Of a DNA stretch of 64,000 bases, positions 24,938 through 31,799 are shown piece by piece (within the stretch, counting starts at the first letter, position 1; each line of letters opens with the position of its first letter). The translations under genes and the position numbers were made by a program. This DNA comes from Clostridia bacterium (lineage in GTDB: Bacteria; Bacillota; Clostridia; Oscillospirales; Acutalibacteraceae): the NCBI GenBank assembly GCA_017543285.1, contig JAFYGK010000032.1, positions 62,001 through 126,000 on the forward strand, read 5' to 3'. Under the pieces are notes generated by a model. That model had not been told where the DNA came from. It made no database searches and worked only from the letters and a program-made list of their open reading frames with translations.

Positions 24938-25323
24938 GCAGCACCTCCAAGTAAGATATCGTCCTGCGTCGGTTTCCATGCGCTCCAACTGCCTGCATTT
25001 GAATTAACACTATTCCTCATAACATAAACTACATTATCTTCGATCGCTTCTTTTTCTGTTAAACGCGGGGCAAATGAAAGCCCTATTTTTTTGCACACGG
25101 TGATTAATGTTGCGACTGAAAAATTATAAGAGCCGCTTTCCCAGCGGGAGACAAGCCCCTGTGTGACCCCCATAAACTTAGCGAAACTTTTTTGATCCAT
25201 TCCGAGCTTAATCCTTTGCAGATTGATCTTGGCAGATATGAGAGCGAGAGTTTTTTCAATTTCAAGCTGCTCCTCTGGTATTCCTTTGATTAACCAATCG
25301 GTAGTTCCGGGAACATTCTTCAT
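24934..25323 (-). CDS. HigA-like antitoxin with C-terminal extension
   Basis: A 129-residue XRE-type DNA-binding antitoxin. Residues about 30-85 hold the helix-turn-helix (DQKSFAKFMGVTQGLVSRWESG). After the HTH domain about 40 residues continue (EKEAIEDNVVYVMRN...WSAWKPTQDDILLGG) that ordinary HigA proteins lack; their aromatic/hydrophobic content fits a chaperone-addiction (ChAD) tail as described for TAC antitoxins. It lies between toxin and SecB-like genes, 30 bases after the toxin. A palindrome in the toxin promoter is its probable operator. Confidence 0.85.
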   Translation of the reverse strand: MKNVPGTTDWLIKGIPEEQLEIEKTLALISAKINLQRIKLGMDQKSFAKFMGVTQGLVSRWESGSYNFSVATLITVCKKIGLSFAPRLTEKEAIEDNVVYVMRNSVNSNAGSWSAWKPTQDDILLGGAA

Positions 25324-25353
25324 AATTTACCTCCAAATCAAAAAACATAACAG

Positions 25354-25731
25354 TTATAATAAATATTTTAGCCTATTGCTTGCAGTTTTAATCGCAGCTC
25401 TGTAGTCGCTGTTCGCAGTTTTGCTGCTTTCTTTAAAAGCATATAATAAATATATCTCGCTTTTATCGGCATATATGTATATTATGCGAGGATTAACTCT
25501 GGAATGTGGATATCTGATTGAAAACAATTTTGGATCAGTATCAGACAGGGGTTCAAACCCTTCAAGCTTTAATGCCTCCATGCCTAAGTTATCTAAAATA
25601 AATAATTTTTGTCTAAGCCATCTATGATAACGTCCGTCAGCATCCTTTTCGGACGTAGCCTGTTCAAACAGTTTTTTAAAGTCATCTACCTGATGTATAT
25701 GTTCAAAGCCAGAAACTTTTAACAATTCCAA
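25354..25731 (-). CDS. HigB/RelE-superfamily toxin (Gp49-like)
   Basis: A 125-residue protein with the RelE/ParE fold pattern: N-terminal helices (FKKLFEQATSEKDADG), a middle FEPLSDTDPKLFSIRYP segment, then strands PRIIYIYADKSEIYLLYAFKES and a final helix AIKTASNRLKYLL, as in HigB and phage Gp49-like toxins that cleave mRNA at the ribosome. The ATG at 25767 overlaps the -10 box and cannot be used from the consensus promoter, so I place the start at TTG 25731 behind AGAAGGTG. The longest frame begins at 25794. First gene of the TAC-like operon. Confidence 0.85.
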   Translation of the reverse strand: MELLKVSGFEHIHQVDDFKKLFEQATSEKDADGRYHRWLRQKLFILDNLGMEALKLEGFEPLSDTDPKLFSIRYPHSRVNPRIIYIYADKSEIYLLYAFKESSKTANSDYRAAIKTASNRLKYLL

Positions 25732-25765
25732 TAACCCACACCTTCTCAAGCCATACTGTGTTATC

Positions 25766-25794
25766 ATTATATTACTTATAAGTAATAATGTCAA
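25766..25794 (-). promoter_or_regulatory. TAC operon promoter with operator in the spacer
   Basis: On the minus strand TTGACA (25794-25789) and TATAAT (25771-25766) are perfect with a 17-bp spacer. The spacer is almost filled by ATTACTTATAAGTAAT (25771-25786), a perfect 16-bp palindrome. Binding there would block RNA polymerase directly, as expected for HigA-type autorepression. Confidence 0.88.
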
Positions 25795-25856
25795 TTGTTT
25801 TTTATAAAACCATTCCTCTTATAATGCTGAAATGCTGAGCAATTTGATAAAAACAA

Positions 25857-25908
25857 AAACCCCGCATAATAATTCCCGCACTTGCCTTTTTGGCTTGTGC
25901 GGGGTTTG
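25857..25908. terminator. Terminator hairpin right of the TAC locus
   Basis: AAACCCCGCA / TGCGGGGTTT enclose a second pairing CCCGCACTTGCC / GGCTTGTGCGG, so alternative stems are possible. It follows no plus-strand gene, so it probably ends the minus-strand replication transcript. Confidence 0.65.
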
Positions 25909-26060
25909 CTTATGTCGGAAATATTCTCATGGTCCAAAAACCGTCTCTGTTTTTGCTCCTGCCGCGTTTTGGGCTTTTTCCTCATGATTTATGATTTCAG
26001 ATAAAGTCGCCTTACAGGTAAAATCTCAGCCGAATATGCGTATCAGCGCCTTTTTTCTGT

Positions 26061-26166
26061 AGTTCGCCTGTAGTTCGTTTGTGCTTCGCCTGTGGTTCGT
26101 CAGCGGTTTTTATCGCAGTTCGCTCGTGGTTCGTTATGGTTTTCTCGTGCTTCGCCTGTGGTTCGT
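26061..26166. repeat. Degenerate direct repeats next to the replication module
   Basis: GTGCTTCGCCTGTGGTTCGT occurs exactly at 26081-26100 and 26147-26166. Shorter variants (AGTTCGCCTGT, AGTTCGTTTGT, AGTTCGCTCGTGGTTCGT) fill the gap, giving about seven TTCGnnnGT units. Iteron-like, downstream of the DnaC and replisome organizer genes. Confidence 0.7.
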
Positions 26167-26325
26167 TGGCTGTTTCCGGCGCGTCGGTCGGCCGTGCAGC
26201 GTCGATCCGGCAAGCAACGGATTTGTCCGGACGATCCGCTTTCAGAGGCCGGCTGCCCTTGCCCCCGCGCGCGTTATAGTGTCATTAATCTTTTTAAGAG
26301 CTTCATGAACTGTGGATATTTCTTT

Positions 26326-26586
26326 TTACAGGCTTCTATCAATCCAGAATTTTCCTCTGTCCTCTCTGAGGTACAGGAAATGAGACAGGGCGTCTATGTC
26401 GCGGCGCATCGAGGGATATGTTGTTATCATGTCATATCTCAGCTCGAGTAATCTGATTATGTCAATGACTGACAGAGGGCGCGCTGCATTTTTAAGTATC
26501 TGCTCGACCGCTAAAACCCGCTCAAGTGCATTAGCGGTATCGTCTGACTTTGCTTTTAACTTCGGCATAAGACTGTTATTGCGCAT
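26326..26586 (-). CDS. Winged-helix-like small protein
   Basis: An 86-residue protein whose residues 20-80 read as a winged helix: ALERVLAVEQILKNAARPLS, IDIIRLLELRYDM, a recognition-like YPSMRRDIDALS helix and a FLYLREDRGKFWI wing. The layout recalls the N-terminal HTH of WYL-domain regulators but without any effector domain. The ribosome site is weak. It lies last in the minus-strand replication transcript and may regulate it or help initiation. Confidence 0.65.
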   Translation of the reverse strand: MRNNSLMPKLKAKSDDTANALERVLAVEQILKNAARPLSVIDIIRLLELRYDMITTYPSMRRDIDALSHFLYLREDRGKFWIDRSL

Positions 26587-26683
26587 TAATCGCTATCAAA
26601 GCGGCTCCGGCGGCTTTTTGCACTGTCAGATATTTAGTTTAGCGGCTGCATTTCTTTTTTAAGAAAAAACCTCCGCAAAACTG

Positions 26684-27499
26684 TCACGCACCCGCAGTTT
26701 TACGCTGGCTTTTGGCGGCCAACGGAACAAGCTCGCACATTTCGCGCAAGCGGTCAAAGCTTCTCTCTCCGATCTGGTTTTTTAATTCGCCCGGCGTGGC
26801 GTTTGTGGTGACGATGACCGGAAGGCTTTCATTATATCGGTGATCGACTATTTCAAATATCCGCTCGTTTGCCCATTCGCTCGGCTTTTCGGCGCCGAGA
26901 TCGTCAAGGATCAGCAGCGGTGCTTTTTTCAGCCTGTTTATTATGACCTGTGAGCTTTCTTCTCCTCCGTTTTTATTGAACAGCGCTCTGATCTGCTCAA
27001 GAAGCTCAACGCTGCTCGTGAAGCGGACGGGCGTATAGTATGCGGCGTGCTCTGCTGTCTCTCCCACTCGCTGCGCTTCGTCGTCCTCGATCGGGTACAT
27101 GTCGATGACTGCGTTTGCAACAGCAGCTGAAAGAAGGGTCTTTCCGCTGCCGACGCTGCCGCAGAACATCAGTCCGGCAGTATGCCTGTCTTTTGAATAA
27201 CGCTGAATAAAGTCAACGGCAGCTTTATACGCCTTTTCCTGTCCGGCTCGCGGCGTTATCCTGCCAAAAAAGAATCCTCTTTGCCGCGATTTAAGCCCCG
27301 AAAGCACCCTCATCGAGTTTCGTATGTTCTCTTTGCCTTTGGCTATGGTCTGTTCTCTCTGCTTTGCCTGTTTTTCGGTCTGGCAGCTGCACGCAATAGG
27401 GAACTCTTGTTTCATGGCCGCAATATAGCCGTATCTGATAAACTCTCCGCATTCGGGGCATTTTTCGCCGCTAATGCGCTCCGTAAAGGCTTCTGACAT
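26684..27499 (-). CDS. DnaC/IstB-like helicase loader
   Basis: A 271-residue AAA+ protein. N-terminal CPECGEF...CSC zinc knuckle (residues 14-40), Walker A CGSVGSGKT (about 113-121), Walker B LLILDDLGAEKPSEW and sensor TTNATP, as in phage DnaC-type loaders. It should load the host replicative helicase at the element origin. It begins one codon after the replisome organizer ends, with AGAGGTG overlapping that gene, so the two are coupled. Confidence 0.93.
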   Translation of the reverse strand: MSEAFTERISGEKCPECGEFIRYGYIAAMKQEFPIACSCQTEKQAKQREQTIAKGKENIRNSMRVLSGLKSRQRGFFFGRITPRAGQEKAYKAAVDFIQRYSKDRHTAGLMFCGSVGSGKTLLSAAVANAVIDMYPIEDDEAQRVGETAEHAAYYTPVRFTSSVELLEQIRALFNKNGGEESSQVIINRLKKAPLLILDDLGAEKPSEWANERIFEIVDHRYNESLPVIVTTNATPGELKNQIGERSFDRLREMCELVPLAAKSQRKTAGA

Positions 27500-27500
27500 A

Positions 27501-28280
27501 TTACACCTCTGTTATGTGCATCATTTCTTCTACAACGTCCTCATAACGCGAAGGGTCGGAATAATCCGGTTTGCCGCCTGCCGGTCTGACAGGCTTGTCC
27601 GGCTCGTCCTCCCAGCGTCTGCCGTTGAGCCATGTTGCGGGGTAGGGGATAAATTGGCCGCCGTCGCGCTGCCATTGATCCGTATTGCCTTGCTGTCTGA
27701 CAGCTTCGAGAATTGCATTAAGCAGCTCGTCATCCGGCTTTATCTTTTTGAAGGCTTTTAAAGCTTCCTGTCTGCCTTTTTTCTTCGGATAAACGTCCCA
27801 AAAACGCCCGAAACGCTCATGCAGATGAGCAGTATTACTATCCTTACCTAACCTATCCTTACCTAACCTATCCTGTGTTTCCAAATTGTCTACCGATGGT
27901 ATACCACATGGTAGACATACGGCGGAATCGGGCGGCAAATCGGATAATGAATACACATCGCCCTCAAGTCTTAATTGCGATCTCTCGTTTTTAAATACCG
28001 TCTTGCGGTATCGGTCGCTTCGTATGTAGTTGTGCATTTTCCAGTGTGTTATAACGATAACGCCGCTTTCAAAGCATATGACAAAGCCCTTTGCTATCAG
28101 CAGCTTCAGATCATCCTCGGTGCAGCCTATCATTTTGACTATTTTTTTCGGAGAGGATACAAAGCCGTCGTCGTCGGCTCTCATGCCCAGCTCATAATAC
28201 AGCAGCCTTGCCGATATCGGCATATCGTTGAATTTGTCGGTATCGATCACCGCGAGTGAAAACATTCTTCTCTGCGCCAA
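27501..28280 (-). CDS. Phage replisome organizer (DnaD-like)
   Basis: A 259-residue replication initiator. The N-terminal ~110 residues are the winged-helix replisome-organizer domain (MAQRRMFSLAVIDTDKF, ARLLYYELGMRADDDGFV, HWKMHNYIRSDRYRKT). The C-terminal part has the DnaD/DnaB-like block FGRFWDVYPKKKGRQEALKA and ends YPATWLNGRRWEDE. I start it at TTG 28280 behind AAGGCGGTG, which gives the family N-terminus, instead of the GTG three codons earlier. It expected to bind the element origin and recruit the loader. Confidence 0.92.
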   Translation of the reverse strand: MAQRRMFSLAVIDTDKFNDMPISARLLYYELGMRADDDGFVSSPKKIVKMIGCTEDDLKLLIAKGFVICFESGVIVITHWKMHNYIRSDRYRKTVFKNERSQLRLEGDVYSLSDLPPDSAVCLPCGIPSVDNLETQDRLGKDRLGKDSNTAHLHERFGRFWDVYPKKKGRQEALKAFKKIKPDDELLNAILEAVRQQGNTDQWQRDGGQFIPYPATWLNGRRWEDEPDKPVRPAGGKPDYSDPSRYEDVVEEMMHITEV

Positions 28281-28295
28281 TGCTTTCACCGCCTT

Positions 28296-28565
28296 TTAGT
28301 GAATGGGTCTGATACCGGGCCTTGTGGCCTGCTGCTTTGGCCGGAACTTCTCCGCGGTCGGGTTTTCGAGGTATTCAAGCAGCGAATCGAAGTTGATGAG
28401 CAGCTTTTTGCCTGCCTGCACCCTCGGCAAGACTCCCTGCACGGCGAGCTGTCTTATGTGCCATTCGGTCACGGCGGTGTTTGCGTCCAGCTTTTTGATT
28501 TCGGCGGCGGCTTCCTTTACGGTCCTCATTCGGGGTATTCTATATTCTTTTACGTTGTCCGGCAT
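28296..28565 (-). CDS. Excisionase-like HTH protein
   Basis: An 89-residue protein. TVKEAAAEIKKLD...AVTEWHIRQLAVQGVLPRVQAGKKLLINFDSLLEYL follows the MerR/excisionase pattern: an HTH, then a wing (G-V-L-P-x-x-x-x-G-x-K), then a final helix. It may be the recombination directionality factor or a regulator. It lies in the minus-strand early operon, 16 bases upstream of the replisome organizer, with AAAGGT before the ATG. Confidence 0.8.
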   Translation of the reverse strand: MPDNVKEYRIPRMRTVKEAAAEIKKLDANTAVTEWHIRQLAVQGVLPRVQAGKKLLINFDSLLEYLENPTAEKFRPKQQATRPGIRPIH

Positions 28566-28589
28566 AAGCGTTATTACCTTTCTGCTTTT

Positions 28590-28787
28590 TTAGCGGTTGG
28601 CGGCGCTTTCTCTTTTTGCCGCGATATTGTCGATGACCGCTAAGATGCGGTCTTTTTCGTCCCGAGGCAGCTCACGGCGCAGCTTGCGGCTGAAAGAGCT
28701 GTCAATAAGTCCGATTTCGTCTGCAATCTCCCATAGACGCACGCCTTTTTCTTTGGCACGTGATTTGATCTCGTTGTTTGCTGTCAT
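28590..28787 (-). CDS. Small XRE-like HTH protein
   Basis: A 65-residue protein: MTANNEIKSRAKEKGVRLWE, then IADEIGLIDSSFSRKLRREL and a C-terminal helix. This is the layout of small phage HTH proteins next to repressors. I use the ATG at 28787; the longer frame from 28856 extends into the promoter region. First gene of the leftward early operon, opposite the repressor, so it may be Cro-like or an activator. Confidence 0.8.
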   Translation of the reverse strand: MTANNEIKSRAKEKGVRLWEIADEIGLIDSSFSRKLRRELPRDEKDRILAVIDNIAAKRESAANR

Positions 28788-28876
28788 CCTGTTATATCCT
28801 TTCACGAAAATGGTTATTGACATTGTGTTTTGAATGTGATATGCTAACAACAACAAAATGTAACATAATTATAATA

Positions 28877-28930
28877 GTTGCGATTTGAAAAGTCAACCAA
28901 ATATCGCAACATACTGATGATTGTTGCGAA
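28877..28930. promoter_or_regulatory. Divergent control region with TTGCGA operators
   Basis: GTTGCGAT (28877-28884) and ATCGCAAC (28903-28910) form an inverted repeat, and a third half site GTTGCGAA lies at 28923-28930. They lie between the leftward HTH gene and the rightward repressor gene, as in temperate-phage immunity regions. Confidence 0.75.
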
Positions 28931-28958
28931 AAGAAACTTATACAAGGGTGTGTGTACT

Positions 28959-29810
28959 GTGTCACAGTATGAAATTATTGCAAAAAGGCTTTCGGAGCTT
29001 CGCAGGGAAAAGGGCGCGAAGCAGGAGGATATAGCAGAGCTTTTGAATGTAAAAAGAGCGACGGTTGCAAATTATGAAACGGGCAACCGTGCTCCCGATT
29101 ATGAGTCCCTGATAAAGCTCGCCGATTATTACGGCGTGAGCTGTGATTATATCATCCGTGGCGTGAAAAGCGAATTTGCCGAGATACACAGCACGACGGG
29201 TCTGTCAGATGAGACTGTCGAAAAGCTGAAAAAGGTATACGCGCAGGCAAAAGGGGAGCATATCGGGGAAAAATACGCTGAGGAAATTGATGCTCTGACC
29301 GAGGAATACAGAGAGAATATCAACGATAAAAGCCAATATGAAGAAAAAACAAACCCTTTTACAGGCGAAAAGTATTTTTTGACCCAAGAAGAGATAGACG
29401 AGAATAACGCTGTTTATAAGAGGTTATATGAAGAGAAAGTCTCTATAACAAAAGGACATAGTGCAACCGAGGCGGCGTTTATGTTAGAGACAATAAACGC
29501 CCTGTTGGAAAAGGATGACGCAATAGATTTTTTCTCATCCGTTTATCTGTACCTTTTTGCAAAGGTCGATGTAGGCGAATCCGTGTTTTGCTATGTATCG
29601 CCAAGCTTTGAAAAATTGTCGAAACATATCGATAATGGCAGTTTGGATTATGAATTGAACCCCGATATTTTAAAAGAAGCTCTGCTTTTCCGAATCAACG
29701 ATTATCTCAGAAAATGGCGGAGTGAAAGTAATAATCATATTATTCAGATATCAACTTATTTCGGCGATAACGATGAGGATGATTTCAATGGCGACGATAC
29801 AGAAACGTAA
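28959..29810 (+). CDS. CI-like repressor with XRE helix-turn-helix
   Basis: A 283-residue protein. Residues 5-62 are an XRE HTH (IAKRLSELRREKGAKQEDIA, VKRATVANYETGNRAPDYES, DYYGVSCDYI). The C-terminal ~200 residues are acidic and helical, with no S24 peptidase motif, so induction is unlikely to be by LexA-like self-cleavage; satellite repressors of the Stl type respond to a helper-phage protein instead, which is a possibility here. The start is GTG 28959 behind AAGGGTG. Its last 23 bases overlap the integrase start. Confidence 0.88.
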   Translation: MSQYEIIAKRLSELRREKGAKQEDIAELLNVKRATVANYETGNRAPDYESLIKLADYYGVSCDYIIRGVKSEFAEIHSTTGLSDETVEKLKKVYAQAKGEHIGEKYAEEIDALTEEYRENINDKSQYEEKTNPFTGEKYFLTQEEIDENNAVYKRLYEEKVSITKGHSATEAAFMLETINALLEKDDAIDFFSSVYLYLFAKVDVGESVFCYVSPSFEKLSKHIDNGSLDYELNPDILKEALLFRINDYLRKWRSESNNHIIQISTYFGDNDEDDFNGDDTET

Positions 29811-31173
29811 GGACAGCTACTATATCACCGTATCATGCGGCTACGACATAAACAATAAGCAGATACGCAAATCCATGACCTACAGACCCGAGCGGAACAT
29901 GACCGCTAAGCAGGTCGAAAAAGAGGTCAGGCGGCAGGCGGTGCTGTTCGAGGAGAAGTGCCGCAAGGGGCTTGTGACCGACGGCAGAATAAAGCTCAAG
30001 GATTTTGCCGAGCAGTGGATGAGGCACAAAAAGAACGAGCTGCGCCCGCAGACATACGCCCGGTATGAAAGCATGCTGCCGCGCATTTTCGCCGCAATGG
30101 GGCATATGCGCCTTGACCGCATACAACCGCAGCACCTGCTGACATTCTACGAAAATCTGTCCGAGAGCGGCATAAGGCAGGACACAAAGTATAAATGCAA
30201 AATTGACCTCGAAGATTATATGAAAGAAAACAGCCTGAGCAATGCCGGTTTTGCCCGACGATGCGGACTGTCGGAAAGCTCGCTGCTGTCCATACGCAGA
30301 GGCAATAACTGCACAAGGGTGACGGCCGAAAAGCTGTGCGCCGGTCTGAATATGGCATTATCGGACGCCTTTTGTCCTGCCGGCTCGGACAGGCCGCTTT
30401 CGTCAAAGACGGTGCTGCATCATCACCGCCTGATTTCCTCAATCCTCGGCACGGCGGTAGAATGGGGTGTTATATTCTCAAATCCCTGCGACCGCACAAA
30501 GCCGCCGAGAGTGGAAAAGAAGGAGCCGAAGTATCTTGATGAAGTGCAGGCGGCGGCGCTGCTCGACCTGCTCGAGACCGAGCGCACCGATTACAGGACA
30601 ATGATACGCCTGCTGCTGTTCACGGGTATGCGCCGAGGCGAGCTGCTCGGTCTGAAATGGTCGGACGTGGATTTTTCGAGCGGGACATTGAGGATATGCC
30701 GCTCGACGCAGTATCTGCCGGACAGGGGAGTATATGAGGACGAGACAAAGAACGCAACCTCGAACAGGGTCATAAAGCTGCCGCAGACGGCTATAAGCGA
30801 TCTGCGCGAATATAAGGCGTGGCAGTTGGAGCAGAGGTTTAAGGTCGGCGACCGTTGGAGCGAGACGGGGTATATATTCACGACATATGAGGGAAAGCCG
30901 CAGCACCCGGACACAATATCGGGATGGTTTTCGGCGTTTGTAAAGGCTCACGGCGATAAGCTGCCGCCGATAACGGTGCATTCGCTCAGGCACACAAACG
31001 CAACCCTGCAGATAGCCGGCGGCGTTCCGCTCACAACTGTAGCAAAGCGGCTCGGTCACGCCGACACCGTAACGACGAGCAAGATATACGCCCACGCCAT
31101 AAAGTCAGCCGACGAAGCGGCTGCGGAAACGCTTGAGAATCTGCTGAAGCCGAGCGCCAACAGGGCGGGATGA
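29788..31173 (+). CDS. Tyrosine integrase with an internal HTH insertion
   Basis: A 461-residue site-specific recombinase. Residues 1-45 form the AP2-like arm-binding strand (MATIQKRKDSYYITVSCGYD), 60-130 the core-binding domain. Residues about 134-197 are an inserted XRE-like HTH (LSNAGFARRCGLSESSLLSI...). The catalytic domain shows Arg in GMRRGELLG (about 280), HSLRH (about 397) and Tyr in SKIYAHA (about 434). The start at 29788 has GAGGATG upstream and overlaps the repressor end. It adjoins attR and should catalyse integration into tRNA-fMet. Confidence 0.95.
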   Translation: MATIQKRKDSYYITVSCGYDINNKQIRKSMTYRPERNMTAKQVEKEVRRQAVLFEEKCRKGLVTDGRIKLKDFAEQWMRHKKNELRPQTYARYESMLPRIFAAMGHMRLDRIQPQHLLTFYENLSESGIRQDTKYKCKIDLEDYMKENSLSNAGFARRCGLSESSLLSIRRGNNCTRVTAEKLCAGLNMALSDAFCPAGSDRPLSSKTVLHHHRLISSILGTAVEWGVIFSNPCDRTKPPRVEKKEPKYLDEVQAAALLDLLETERTDYRTMIRLLLFTGMRRGELLGLKWSDVDFSSGTLRICRSTQYLPDRGVYEDETKNATSNRVIKLPQTAISDLREYKAWQLEQRFKVGDRWSETGYIFTTYEGKPQHPDTISGWFSAFVKAHGDKLPPITVHSLRHTNATLQIAGGVPLTTVAKRLGHADTVTTSKIYAHAIKSADEAAAETLENLLKPSANRAG

Positions 31174-31178
31174 AAAAT

Positions 31179-31223
31179 AAGGCTATGCACAACCCGAAAC
31201 ATGGGTGCGCATAGCCTTTTTGG
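31179..31223 (+). terminator. Terminator after the integrase
   Basis: Stem AAGGCTATGC (31179-31188) / GCATAGCCTT (31209-31218), inner CCC/GGG pairing, then five Ts. Confidence 0.88.
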
Positions 31224-31264
31224 TTTTGATATTTTGGAGCGATTTTCAGCGGTTTTCGAAGCCC

Positions 31265-31287
31265 ATAAACATCAAATAAACATCAAA
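31265..31287. repeat. Right arm-type integrase repeats
   Basis: ATAAACATCAA is repeated in exact tandem (31265-31275, 31276-31286), 62 bp inside the perfect attR repeat. The same word occurs near attL. Confidence 0.72.
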
Positions 31288-31308
31288 GAGGTAATTTCGC
31301 AGCTTTAG

Positions 31309-31432
<124 letters not shown>

Positions 31433-31519
31433 GTATCAATTTGCCAACTGACTTTAATATTATATCACATTATATTATTTTGTCAAGAGCATTATTCTTG
31501 ATTTATATCAATATTTTGC

Positions 31520-31799
31520 TTGACTGCACGGCGCACAATATATTATAATAGTAACATCGCAGGAATATGTATATTCCGATCTTTTGTGTTTAGTGAAGTA
31601 AGCCTGTCATTCATCCGGAATGAGAGGCTTATCGTATTAAATGGGCATATGTGATTATTGTTATTTTTTTTGAATAATGCAAATAAGTTTTGGCACAGCG
31701 CAGCAACGCCAATGGGTTTAGTGTTTGTGATGCGGCTGCGCTCGACCTGTGAACGAATTTATTTTTAGCCGTTTATGCAGCGGCGGAATGGAGATAAAT
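31520..31799 (+). promoter_or_regulatory. fhs promoter and structured leader
   Basis: TTGACT (31520-31525) and TATAAT (31544-31549), 18-bp spacer. Downstream are a perfect palindrome GGAATAT-GT-ATATTCC (31562-31577) and a hairpin AAGCCT-g-TCATTC / GAATGA-g-AGGCTT (31600-31630). The untranslated leader is about 240 bases. It does not match the tetrahydrofolate riboswitches as I remember them. Confidence 0.6.

Larger units (their letters stand above)
25795..26325. other. Intergenic region between the TAC and replication modules
   Basis: 530 bases with no supported gene. It holds a bidirectional terminator near 25857-25908 and a cluster of degenerate direct repeats at 26061-26166 (both listed separately). 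The last 160 bases are GC-rich without clear structure. Confidence 0.6.

Noticed and set aside
25791-25985. 64-codon minus-strand frame
   Set aside because: Runs through the terminator hairpin and the TAC promoter; low-complexity and without start signals.
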